Below are positions 8,038 to 14,798 of a stretch of 24,264 nucleotides of DNA, piece by piece (position 1 is the first letter of the stretch; every line of letters starts with the position of its first letter). The notes beneath the pieces are model-generated. The model saw only the letters and a program-made list of their open reading frames with translations. It ran no database searches and was not told the DNA's origin. Source of the stretch: an uncultured Clostridia bacterium (GTDB lineage: Bacteria > Bacillota > Clostridia > Christensenellales > Aristaeellaceae); the NCBI GenBank assembly GCA_934663625.1, contig CAKUKP010000047.1, positions 1 through 24,264 on the forward strand, written 5' to 3'. The position numbers were made by a program, and so were the translations under genes.

Positions 8038-9981
8038 ATGAAACCGATCTTTAACCGCGCACCGCTTACGCCCAACGGGCTTTCTCCCCTGCCGATGGGA
8101 TCAATCCGTCCGGAGGGCTGGCTTCGGGAGCAGCTCGCGCTGCAGCGCGACGGCATAACGCGCCGCTTTGCGGAAATCTGCCCCGCCTGCGCAACCGGCA
8201 AATGGGAAGTGGAGGTGGACGGCGATTGCACCCGATCGATCTATTTTCTGGAGGGCATGATCGCGCTGGGCTGGACGCTGGATGATGCAGAGCTCAGGCA
8301 GCGCGCCGCCGCATTCGTGGATGGGATCATTTCGACCCAGCGGGAGGACGGCTGGTTCGGCCCCGCGGAGAACGCGGATTACTGGCCGCGGATGCTGGCG
8401 CTGCGCGCGCTGCGGCTATATTTCACCGCGACGAACGATAAGCGCACGCTGGTGCTGATGGATAAATTCTTCAAATACGAATATAAGAATCTTTCGGAAC
8501 AGCCGCTGCGGGAGCTGGCGGTGGCGCGCGGCGCGGAAAATATGGAAATCGCGCTGTGGCTGTATAACATCACCGGTCAGAAATACCTGCTGGAGCTGTG
8601 CAAGCGGCTGCGCGCGCAGACCATCGATTGGCCGAATTATTTCCACACCTTCGCCAATCCCATGCCCATGAGCAAAACCCTGCGCTGGGAACGCCTGCGC
8701 GAAGCGCTGCAGGAGGAAGAAAATGAACCGCTGATCGGCGAAAAGCGCCCGTATTTCCACGCCCAGTATCATCAAACCGAGGGCGTGAATCTGGCGATGG
8801 GTCTGAAGGCGCCGGGCGTGGTCAATATGTTCAAATCCGGCTTCAAGGAGCAGGGCGGCTTCCGCTTCGGCTGGGAAAAGCTGATGAAGCACCACGGGAT
8901 GGCGAACGGCATGTTTTCCTGCGATCTGCACCTGAACGGCGCGAATCCCTGCCAGGGCGTGCGCCTGCAGGCGATCGTGGAAATGATGAATACGCTGGAA
9001 ACGCTGATCGGCGTAGGCTCCTTCGGCGAAGAAACCGCGGATATTCTGGAAAAGATCGCGTATAACGCGCTTCCGGCGGCGTTCACGAAGGATATGGACG
9101 CCTATCAGCCGCTGCAGCAGGTCAATCAGGTGCGCGTTTCCGCGGAGGAGCGCAAGTGGTACAACGCGGATGTGACCGCGAACCTGTTCAAGCGCGCGCA
9201 GAACGATCTGGACTGCGCTTCCTGCCATCAGGCGTGGCCGAAATTCGTATCCAGCCTGTGGTACGCGACCGATGACGGCGGCGTGGAGGCGATCAGCTAT
9301 GCGCCCTGCACGGTTCGAACCGTGGTGGACAATCAGCCGGTGCGCATCACCGTATCCGGCGGCTATCCGTTTACGCAGAATGTATCGATCACCGTAAATG
9401 CGCGCGGCAGCGCGGATTTCCCGATCTATCTGCGCATTCCGTTCTGGGCGCGCCAGAGCATGATCTATCTGCCGGACGGCGAAATCATGCAGGTTCGCGC
9501 CGGCGAGAGCGCGTGCGCGGGACATAAGTGGGTCAACGGTGATGTGATCCGGCTGGAAATGCCGGCAGCGCCGCGCGTAACCCGCTGGTATCACCAGAGC
9601 GGCGCGGTGGAATTCGGTCCGCTGGTGATGGCGCTGAAGGCGCAGGAGGAATGGCGGGAAACCGAGGATGGTCTGTGCGCCGATACGCAGGATGCATGGA
9701 ACCGCGCGCTGGTGCGCGATGAGCCCATGAAGCTGATTCAGATCGAGGAGGACGTATCCCCCTTCAAGCACGGCGAACACGCCGTGGGCGTGATGGTACG
9801 CGCCGCCGCCATCGATTGGCAAATGAACGGCGCAAGCTGCGCCGCCGTGCCGATGGCGCCGCAGCTCCGCCGCGATGCGCTGGATATTCTGGAGCTGATC
9901 CCCTACGGCGACGCCGCGCTGCGCATCTGCTGCTTCCCCATCGGCGCAATCAAGGAAGATAAGCAGAAGGAAATGAAGTAA
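8038..9981 (+). CDS. GH127/DUF1680-family glycoside hydrolase-like protein lacking the usual cysteines
   Basis: This 647-residue cytoplasmic protein (no signal peptide) has the DUF1680 / glycoside hydrolase family 127 architecture: an alpha/alpha-barrel of about 420 residues including IRPEGWLREQLALQRDG, EDGWFGP, GMANGMFSCDLHLNGANPCQG and HQAWPKFVSSLWYAT, then C-terminal beta domains. Characterised members are beta-L-arabinofuranosidases with a Zn(Cys3Glu) site that includes the nucleophilic Cys. Here the usual ELC before AVVEYM reads RLQ (309-311), and the usual adjacent Cys pair before the HQGWPK segment is not in place; the nearest cysteines are C393 and C396. Arabinofuranosidase activity is therefore uncertain. 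GAGGTG lies about 9 nt before the ATG; the gene follows the methyltransferase by 12 nt and ends the operon. Confidence 0.85.
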   Translation: MKPIFNRAPLTPNGLSPLPMGSIRPEGWLREQLALQRDGITRRFAEICPACATGKWEVEVDGDCTRSIYFLEGMIALGWTLDDAELRQRAAAFVDGIISTQREDGWFGPAENADYWPRMLALRALRLYFTATNDKRTLVLMDKFFKYEYKNLSEQPLRELAVARGAENMEIALWLYNITGQKYLLELCKRLRAQTIDWPNYFHTFANPMPMSKTLRWERLREALQEEENEPLIGEKRPYFHAQYHQTEGVNLAMGLKAPGVVNMFKSGFKEQGGFRFGWEKLMKHHGMANGMFSCDLHLNGANPCQGVRLQAIVEMMNTLETLIGVGSFGEETADILEKIAYNALPAAFTKDMDAYQPLQQVNQVRVSAEERKWYNADVTANLFKRAQNDLDCASCHQAWPKFVSSLWYATDDGGVEAISYAPCTVRTVVDNQPVRITVSGGYPFTQNVSITVNARGSADFPIYLRIPFWARQSMIYLPDGEIMQVRAGESACAGHKWVNGDVIRLEMPAAPRVTRWYHQSGAVEFGPLVMALKAQEEWRETEDGLCADTQDAWNRALVRDEPMKLIQIEEDVSPFKHGEHAVGVMVRAAAIDWQMNGASCAAVPMAPQLRRDALDILELIPYGDAALRICCFPIGAIKEDKQKEMK

Positions 9982-10025
9982 GCGGGGGCGTGTTGGCGCT
10001 CTCTGCTGAAGATGCAGGGGTACGC

Positions 10026-10100
10026 CGTTCCTTGGCTCCACCTGATGGGGGAGCTGTCACCGAAGGTGACTGAGGGAGAGAAACCCATAGATCGCTGCAC
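10026..10100 (-). repeat. Single copy of the CTCCCTCAG palindromic element
   Basis: In reverse orientation this matches the 3' half of the tandem units at 17171-17673 (CGTTCCTTGGCTCCACCTG, GGGGGAGCTGTC, CTGAGGGAGAGAA). Its central hairpin is GTCACC-gaa-GGTGAC (10056-10070), whereas the tandem copies have GTCGGC-nnc-GCCGAC, so both stem arms changed together. The right boundary is approximate. It lies just after the GH127 stop. Confidence 0.8.
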
Positions 10101-10107
10101 TTAGGCA

Positions 10108-10216
10108 GTTTTTGCAGCTTGAATCAGTGGCTGCAAAAACGTCGTTTTGATTGCGCCTTGAATATATGGGCGCAATCAAACTAACACGGTAGTTGCTGGC
10201 TGTCGGCACTGCCGAC
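10108..10216 (+). repeat. A-B-C three-hairpin element, copy 1
   Basis: Hairpin A: 11-bp stem GTTTTTGCAGC, loop TTGAATCAGTG (10119-10129), right arm to 10140. Hairpin B: 12-bp stem TTTGATTGCGCC, loop TTGAATATATG (10158-10168), right arm to 10180. Linker CACGGTAGTTGCTGG (10185-10199). Hairpin C: GTCGGC-act-GCCGAC (10202-10216). All stems are perfect. The element ends 8 nt before the start codon of the HAD gene. Confidence 0.85.
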
Positions 10217-10224
10217 CGGATAAT

Positions 10225-10779
10225 ATGAATGTATACGATTTTGATAATACCATTTTGCGCGGGGATAGCACGGCGCTGTTCTGCCTGTACTGTTTGCGGC
10301 ATTATCCACGATTGTGGCTTATGCTGCCGGCACAGGCAGTGAACGGCGTTCTTTTCGCGCTGAAAATTCGCAAGAAACAGGATTTCAAGCAGCGGCTTTT
10401 GTCGTTCCTTGCGCATATCGATGATGTGGACGGCGCGGTGGACGCATTCTGGGCGAAAGCCTTTCACAGGATTAAACCGTTTTACGCGCAGACGCACCGC
10501 GCGGACGATCTGATCATATCCGCATCGCCGGAATTTCTGATCGCGCCCGCGTGCAAAAGGCTGGGCGTGGCATACATGGGATCGCCCGTAGACCGGCATA
10601 CCGGCATATTCCACGGCGCGAACTGCCACGGCGCGGAAAAGGTGCGCCGGTTCCGCGAAGCCTGCCCCGATGCGCAGATCGATGATTTCTATTCAGATTC
10701 CCATAGCGATGATCCGCTGGCGCAAATCGCGCGCTGCGCATATCTGGTGAAGGGCGATCGATTGCTTCCGTGGAATTAA
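10225..10779 (+). CDS. HAD-superfamily phosphatase (HAD-IB-like)
   Basis: This 184-residue protein has the HAD catalytic motifs: DFDNT (Asp5 nucleophile, Asp7 acid/base), SASPEF (Ser99, motif II), Lys139 in GAEKVRRF (motif III) and YSDSHSDDPL (about 157-165, motif IV with acidic Mg ligands). A helical cap lies between motifs I and II (about 15-90). This layout fits the HAD-IB group related to phosphoserine phosphatase, probably acting on a small phosphorylated metabolite; the substrate is unknown. The ATG at 10225 must be right because motif I follows within four residues, yet no Shine-Dalgarno is visible: the leader is occupied by the palindromic repeat ending at 10216. No clear promoter is seen, so it may rely on read-through from upstream. 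Confidence 0.85.
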   Translation: MNVYDFDNTILRGDSTALFCLYCLRHYPRLWLMLPAQAVNGVLFALKIRKKQDFKQRLLSFLAHIDDVDGAVDAFWAKAFHRIKPFYAQTHRADDLIISASPEFLIAPACKRLGVAYMGSPVDRHTGIFHGANCHGAEKVRRFREACPDAQIDDFYSDSHSDDPLAQIARCAYLVKGDRLLPWN

Positions 10780-10847
10780 GCGCTGTAGAGGTCGGAAAAA
10801 CTTACCTTAATCATATCAGAAACTTAAATCTATTTTTCGGGCGGAAA

Positions 10848-10856
10848 TGATATAAT
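10848..10856 (+). promoter_or_regulatory. Extended -10 promoter of murG
   Basis: TGA-TATAAT (TATAAT at 10851-10856) with a poor -35; 45 bp upstream of the murG start. This is consistent with a sigma-A extended -10 promoter. Confidence 0.6.
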
Positions 10857-10901
10857 GAAGGTGTGTGAGCATAATTCCGCGTGAAAAGGTGGTTCTTAAC
10901 T

Positions 10902-11969
10902 TTGAAAGCGATTATATTGACGGGCGGCGGCACGGGCGGCCATGTTACGCCAAATCTGGCGCTGATTCCGTATCTTCAGAAGGACGGCTGGACCATTCAC
11001 TATATCGGCGCCGCCAACAGCGTGGAGCAGGAACTGATCAGCCGCGTGAAGGGCGTGACCTTTCACACCGTTGCGGTCGGCAAGCTGCGCAGATATTTCG
11101 ATCTGAAAAATTTCACCGATCCGTTCCGCGTGATTCGCGGCATTGGGCAGGCGCGCAGGCTGATTCATAAGATCAAGCCGGACGTGGTATTTTCCAAGGG
11201 CGGCTTCGTATCCGTGCCCGTAGTGTTCGGCGCGCATATGAATCATGTGCCCGTGGTTACGCATGAATCCGATATGACCCCCGGTCTCGCCAATAAGCTG
11301 TGCCTGCGCTACGCCAAGGTGCAGTGCTGCACCTTCCCCGAAGCCGTAGGCTATGCGCACGGCAAGGGCGTGTACACCGGTTCCCCCATCCGCGCCGAGC
11401 TGTTTCAGGGCAACCGTGAACGCGGTCTGCACCGCTTCGGTCTGCATGAAAATCTGCCGGTATTGATGGTGGTGGGCGGCTCCACCGGCGCGCAGCGGGT
11501 AAACGAATGCGTGCGCGAAGCGCTGCCGAAGCTGACCGAAACCTTCCAGGTGCTGCACCTGTGCGGCAAGGGCAACCTTTCCGAAGCGCACGAAACCACC
11601 CCGAATTATATCCAGCTGGAATACCTGAATGATGAAATGGCGGACGCCTACGCCTGCGCCGACGTGGTGATTTCCCGCGCGGGCGCGAACGCGCTGTGCG
11701 AATTGCTGGCGTTGCGCAAGCCCAGCCTGCTGATTCCCTACCCCGCCGAGATCAGCCGCGGCGATCAGGAAATGAACGCCGCCTCCCTGCGCAAGCGCAA
11801 TCTGGCGCGCGTGTTGGAACAGCGCGATATGACCCCCGACCGGCTCGTGCAGGAAGTGATCGGCGTATACCACGATCGCGGCGCGCTGCTGGATGCAATG
11901 GCGACAGAAGCCACCGCCAACGGCGTGGAAAATGTGCTGAAACAGATTTACGCCGCAGCAAAGAAATGA
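10902..11969 (+). CDS. murG: UDP-N-acetylglucosamine--muramyl-(pentapeptide) pyrophosphoryl-undecaprenol GlcNAc transferase
   Basis: MurG transfers GlcNAc to lipid I to make lipid II at the inner face of the membrane, the last cytoplasmic step of peptidoglycan precursor synthesis. The GT28 motifs are intact in 355 residues: GGGTGGH at the N-terminus, FSKGGFVSVPVV, THESDMTPGLANK, GGSTGAQRVN opening the C-terminal domain, and the UDP-GlcNAc binding region with SRAGANALCELLALRKPSLL followed by IPYP. I place the start at TTG 10902 (MKAIILTGG): AAAGGTGG lies 9 nt upstream, and known MurG proteins begin at this point. A GTG at 10881 would add seven residues with no ribosome site. It has its own promoter and ends at a strong terminator. 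Confidence 0.93.
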   Translation: MKAIILTGGGTGGHVTPNLALIPYLQKDGWTIHYIGAANSVEQELISRVKGVTFHTVAVGKLRRYFDLKNFTDPFRVIRGIGQARRLIHKIKPDVVFSKGGFVSVPVVFGAHMNHVPVVTHESDMTPGLANKLCLRYAKVQCCTFPEAVGYAHGKGVYTGSPIRAELFQGNRERGLHRFGLHENLPVLMVVGGSTGAQRVNECVREALPKLTETFQVLHLCGKGNLSEAHETTPNYIQLEYLNDEMADAYACADVVISRAGANALCELLALRKPSLLIPYPAEISRGDQEMNAASLRKRNLARVLEQRDMTPDRLVQEVIGVYHDRGALLDAMATEATANGVENVLKQIYAAAKK

Positions 11970-11981
11970 ATTGCATAAATT

Positions 11982-12016
11982 ATCACCGGCGGACTCCGAT
12001 GGAGTCCGCCGGTGAT
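11982..12016. terminator. Strong intrinsic terminator between murG and the convergent binding-protein gene
   Basis: CACCGGCGGACTCC (11984-11997) pairs perfectly with 12001-12014 across a 3-nt loop; one or two A-T pairs extend the stem. On the plus strand it is followed by ATTCGTTTT, and on the minus strand by ATAATTTAT, so it may serve both converging transcripts. Confidence 0.85.
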
Positions 12017-12035
12017 TCGTTTTGGAAATACTTTC

Positions 12036-12779
12036 TTATTCCGCAGTGATGTACTTATCGATCACGGCCTGCACGCTGCCGTCGGCGATCAGCTCCTCCA
12101 GCGCGGCGTTTACCTTTTCGGTCAGTTCGCTGTTCTTGGCGAAGGCGATGGCGTAATCCTCTACGGTGTAGGGGGTTTCCAGAATCTTCAATCCTTCGTT
12201 CGCGGCGACGAACTTCTTGGCGGGTTCATTATCGATCATTACGCAATCTACCTTGCCGGTGGTCAGCGCCAGAATGGCGTCCGTGCCCGCCTGGAATGGC
12301 TCAACACTGCCATAGCCCGCATCCGCGATATCGCTGGAAGCGTAGATATCGCCCGTGGTGCCCTGCTGTACGCCGATCTTGTGGTTCGCGCCCTCGGCGG
12401 TCAGATCATCGATGGAGGTGATATCGCTGTCCTCGGTCACGATAACCACCTGCACGCCCTGCGCATAGCTGGCGGAGAAATCCACGCTGCTGGCGCGCTC
12501 CGGCGTCACGGTCAGACCTGCCATCACGAAATCTACCTTGCCGCTGGAAACGGCGGGGATCAGCGAATCGAACGCCATATCCACGATCTCCAGATCGCAG
12601 CCCAGCTTTTCGCAGATCAGCGCCGCGATTTCGGCGTCGATGCCCACGATTTCATCGGATTCATCGTAGAATTCATAGGGCGGGAAGGTGCATTCCGTGC
12701 CCATCTTCAGCGTTTCCGCCATGGCGGCGAAGGAGAAAAGCATCGCGATCGCGATGACTGCGGCAAACAGCTTTTTCAT
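12036..12779 (-). CDS. Secreted amino-acid-type ABC substrate-binding protein (SBP_bac_3), paralogue 1
   Basis: This 247-residue family 3 solute-binding protein has an N-terminal signal peptide (MKKLFAAVIAIAMLFSFAAMA, cleavage expected before ETLKMGTE) with no lipobox Cys. The mature part shows TFPPYEFYDE, GIDAEIAALICEKLG, DSLIPAVSSGKVDFVMAGLT and DFSASYAQGVQVV, the standard ligand-binding signatures of polar amino acid binding proteins such as FliY/GlnH. Ligand specificity cannot be read reliably. AGGAGTGG lies 6-7 nt before the ATG. It is a close paralogue of the gene at 13220-13966, the two clearly arising by duplication, and no permease or ATPase gene is nearby. Without a lipid anchor, tethering in a monoderm cell would need another route. 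Confidence 0.92.
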   Translation of the reverse strand: MKKLFAAVIAIAMLFSFAAMAETLKMGTECTFPPYEFYDESDEIVGIDAEIAALICEKLGCDLEIVDMAFDSLIPAVSSGKVDFVMAGLTVTPERASSVDFSASYAQGVQVVIVTEDSDITSIDDLTAEGANHKIGVQQGTTGDIYASSDIADAGYGSVEPFQAGTDAILALTTGKVDCVMIDNEPAKKFVAANEGLKILETPYTVEDYAIAFAKNSELTEKVNAALEELIADGSVQAVIDKYITAE

Positions 12780-12832
12780 AATTGTTCCACTCCTGATTTT
12801 GAAATTGCGGCGCTTCCACCGTGCACGATTGG

Positions 12833-12861
12833 AGTATACAATTGTTCGGGTTAAGATACAA
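12833..12861 (-). promoter_or_regulatory. Promoter of binding-protein paralogue 1
   Basis: Minus strand: -35 TTGTAT (12861-12856), 17-bp spacer, -10 TATACT (12838-12833), 54 bp upstream of the start codon. Confidence 0.55.
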
Positions 12862-12874
12862 GCATATGCACATG

Positions 12875-12910
12875 ATTTAACCGAATATGCACCGTATTCG
12901 CATAATCATA
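12875..12910. promoter_or_regulatory. Conserved upstream block shared by both binding-protein promoters (copy 1)
   Basis: Thirty-six bases matching 14073-14108 at 27 positions without gaps: ATTTAAC, TATGCAC, TAT and CGCAT are identical and in register. It contains a dyad TATGC-n9-GCATA and lies 13 nt upstream of the -35 box. It could be an activator or repressor site. Confidence 0.5.
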
Positions 12911-12970
12911 CGAAAGGGACGAAGGTGGCTCGACTTTGCCAGACGCTGAGAAACGTCGCAAGACAAGGAA

Positions 12971-13151
12971 ACAGGAGCTGCAAATGAGGGCGCATAGCAA
13001 ACCTATGTAACCGATTTTGCAGCTCCTGTTGACGGACGCACCGAAGACCCTGCAAGCAGGGCCTTCGGCAGCGCCGCGCGAATCCTCCGGATTCCAGCGT
13101 GGGCTGGTCACACTTCTGTAAGCAGAAGCGTGACTGCTATACAGTAAGCAG
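12971..13151. other. Structured intergenic stretch with five consecutive hairpins
   Basis: The 440-bp gap between the two binding-protein genes holds no supported gene. Hairpins in order: ACAGGAGCTGCAAA (12971-12984) with 13016-13029, 14 bp perfect, with CATAG-caaac-CTATG nested inside; CCGAAG-a-CCCTG / CAGGG-c-CTTCGG (13041-13068); GAATCC-tcc-GGATTC (13080-13094); GTCAC-a-CTTCTG / CAGAAG-c-GTGAC (13107-13134); CTGCT / AGCAG (13134-13151). This could be a non-coding RNA or a composite palindromic repeat. No second copy is seen in this window. Confidence 0.55.
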
Positions 13152-13219
13152 GAATTTTTACTTCGTCAGAAGTACTTCAAAAAATTTCTGTGTTTGCAGT
13201 GTTTCTCAGCCGTCTGGGT

Positions 13220-13966
13220 TTATTCTGCGGGGATGTACTTTTCAATTACAGCCTGCACGCTGCCGTCGGCGATCAGCTCTTCCAGCGCGGCGTTGATCTT
13301 TTCGGTCAGTTCGCTGCCCTTGGCGACCGCGATGGCGTAATCCTCTACGGTGTAGGGGGTTTCCAGAATCTTCAGGCCTTCGTTGGCGGCAACCAGATTC
13401 TTCGCGGGTTCATTATCGATCATCACGCAGTCTACCTTGCCGCTGGTCAGCGCCAGAACCGCGTCCGGGCCGTTGGCATAGGGCTCTACGCTGCCCAGAC
13501 CCGCATCCGCGATATCCCAGGTGGCGTACAGATCGCCCGTGGTGCCCTGCTGCACGCCCACCTTGTGGCTCGCGCCCTCGGCGGTCAGATCATCGATGGA
13601 GGTGATATCGCTGCCTTCGGGCACGATAACCACCTGCACGCCCTGCGCATAGCTGGTGGAGAAATCCACGCTCTGCTTGCGTTCCTCGGTCACGGTCATG
13701 CCCGCCATTACGAAGTCCACCTTGCCGCTGGTCAGCGCCGGAATCAGGGAATCAAACGCCATATCCACGATTTCCAGTTCATAGCCCAGCTTTTCGCAGA
13801 TCAGCGCGGCAACTTCGGCGTCGATGCCGATGATGGCGCCGCTTTCATCATCATAGTACTCGTAGGGCTGGAACGCGGCGTTCGTGCCCATCTTCAGCGT
13901 TTCCGCCATGGCGGCGAAGGAGAAAACCAGAATGCATACGATTGCGATGGAAATCAGCTTTTTCAT
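13220..13966 (-). CDS. Secreted amino-acid-type ABC substrate-binding protein (SBP_bac_3), paralogue 2
   Basis: This 248-residue protein is closely similar to paralogue 1 over the whole length, nearly identical in the last third (IDNEPAK, NEGLKILETPYTVEDYAIA, ELTEK, NAALEELIADGSVQAVI). Signal peptide MKKLISIAIVCILVFSFAAMA before ETLKMGTN. It differs at ligand-pocket-adjacent positions: TNAAFQPYEYYDDESGA here against TECTFPPYEFYDESDE in paralogue 1, and ATWD against ASSD later, so the two may bind different ligands or differ in affinity. The start at 13966 is set by GGAGGG 7 nt upstream; the open frame runs 24 codons further without a ribosome site. It has its own promoter and shares the conserved upstream block. 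Confidence 0.92.
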   Translation of the reverse strand: MKKLISIAIVCILVFSFAAMAETLKMGTNAAFQPYEYYDDESGAIIGIDAEVAALICEKLGYELEIVDMAFDSLIPALTSGKVDFVMAGMTVTEERKQSVDFSTSYAQGVQVVIVPEGSDITSIDDLTAEGASHKVGVQQGTTGDLYATWDIADAGLGSVEPYANGPDAVLALTSGKVDCVMIDNEPAKNLVAANEGLKILETPYTVEDYAIAVAKGSELTEKINAALEELIADGSVQAVIEKYIPAE

Positions 13967-14029
13967 TTGAATACCCTCCATATTTATGCGTTGTTTGCGT
14001 TGAAGCGGTTCGCTTCGGTTGATGGGATG

Positions 14030-14058
14030 ATTATACATCGACGTGCATGAAAATGCAA
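14030..14058 (-). promoter_or_regulatory. Promoter of binding-protein paralogue 2
   Basis: Minus strand: -35 TTGCAT (14058-14053), 17-bp spacer, perfect -10 TATAAT (14035-14030), 64 bp upstream of the start codon. Confidence 0.65.
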
Positions 14059-14072
14059 TAGATTCGGGCGAT

Positions 14073-14108
14073 ATTTAACAAATTATGCACAATATACGCA
14101 TGATTATT
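14073..14108. promoter_or_regulatory. Conserved upstream block shared by both binding-protein promoters (copy 2)
   Basis: Matches 12875-12910 in register at 27 of 36 bases and lies 14 nt upstream of the -35 box, the same placement as copy 1. The dyad here is ATGC-n9-GCAT. The DNA between block and gene is far less similar between the two copies than the block itself. Confidence 0.5.
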
Positions 14109-14265
14109 CAGATTCGACGGGTTTCAAGGCGGTTTATGCGTTAATGCACGCATGTGTATATTGAATAATCATACATAAATTTACAAAATAAACGGATGAA
14201 TATGCGTGTGCGAGGAAATATGGTTTTTACATCGATATGGCAAAATATTCCGTGGAGGGATGCAA

Positions 14266-14700
14266 ATGCGAAAATCCGGAAAAACCGCGGCGCTTTGGGC
14301 GGCTGCCACGCTGTGGACGGCACTTTTATTCTATCTGGCGGCGCAGAACGGCGCGGAATCCGGCGCGCTGAGCGGGCGAATTCTGCAAATCGTGCTGCGC
14401 ATACTGCCGGGGCTGGCGGATGCACAGGATATACTGCATACGTTGCTCCGCAAGCTTGCGCATTTCGGCGGCTTTATGATCGAAGGCTTTTTGATTGCCG
14501 CGGCGATCAAACGCACATGGCCGCGAATCTGGCTTCGGATCGGCGCGCCGGTGTGCGCGCTGCTGGCGGTGCTGAACGAAATTACGCAGCTGTTCTCCGG
14601 CGGGCGCAGCTGCGAAATCCGCGATATGCTGATCGATTTTTGCGGGGCTCTGCTGGGCATGGGCATTGCGCGCTGGATTGCGCGGCGCAAAGTAGGCTGA
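14266..14700 (+). CDS. VanZ-like membrane protein
   Basis: This 144-residue small polytopic membrane protein has the VanZ family signatures: an N-terminal hydrophobic segment followed by YLAAQNG, the charged motif RKLAHFGGFMIEGFL, and LNEITQLFSGGRSCEIRDML (about residues 105-124), the conserved NE-Q-F--GR--E--D pattern, then a final hydrophobic helix. VanZ-like proteins are common in Clostridia; VanZ itself contributes to teicoplanin resistance, but most homologues have no assigned role, and no resistance genes are nearby. The start ATG 14266 lies 6 nt after GGAGGG; an ATG two codons earlier touches the ribosome site. It is divergent from binding-protein paralogue 2. Confidence 0.88.
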   Translation: MRKSGKTAALWAAATLWTALLFYLAAQNGAESGALSGRILQIVLRILPGLADAQDILHTLLRKLAHFGGFMIEGFLIAAAIKRTWPRIWLRIGAPVCALLAVLNEITQLFSGGRSCEIRDMLIDFCGALLGMGIARWIARRKVG

Positions 14701-14734
14701 ATCGTTATTATTTTATGAAAAAAATAAGTCATGC

Positions 14735-14763
14735 TCGACAAATCAACGCAGATGGTTTAAAAT
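14735..14763 (+). promoter_or_regulatory. Sigma-A promoter of the G3E GTPase pair
   Basis: -35 TCGACA (14735-14740), 17-bp spacer, -10 TAAAAT (14758-14763), 36 bp upstream of the first GTPase ATG. Confidence 0.65.
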
Positions 14764-14798
14764 AGGAAAGTGAAAAATGATGGAAACAGGTGATTTAT

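Noticed and set aside
10822..10832. CTTAAATCTAT, identical to part of the repeat loop, in the murG leader
   Set aside because: No flanking complementary arms, so it is probably chance or a worn remnant.
13150..13187. TACTTC-gtca-GAAGTA hairpin as a terminator of binding-protein paralogue 2
   Set aside because: The T-run lies before and the A-run after the stem on the plus strand; on the minus strand the stem is followed by A-rich sequence, the wrong layout for an intrinsic terminator.
12780..13219. T-box riboswitch upstream of the amino-acid binding protein gene
   Set aside because: I found no AGGGTGG-type T-box sequence on the minus strand.
14162..14190. vanZ promoter, -35 TTGAAT with CAAAAT 17 bp later
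   Set aside because: The -10 is poor and no better candidate was found, so I left the vanZ promoter unassigned.
14698..14722. Zur-like box upstream of the GTPase pair (ATCGTTATTAT followed by TTTATGA)
   Set aside because: Only the left half resembles the Gram-positive Zur consensus; the right half does not pair, and it overlaps the vanZ stop.
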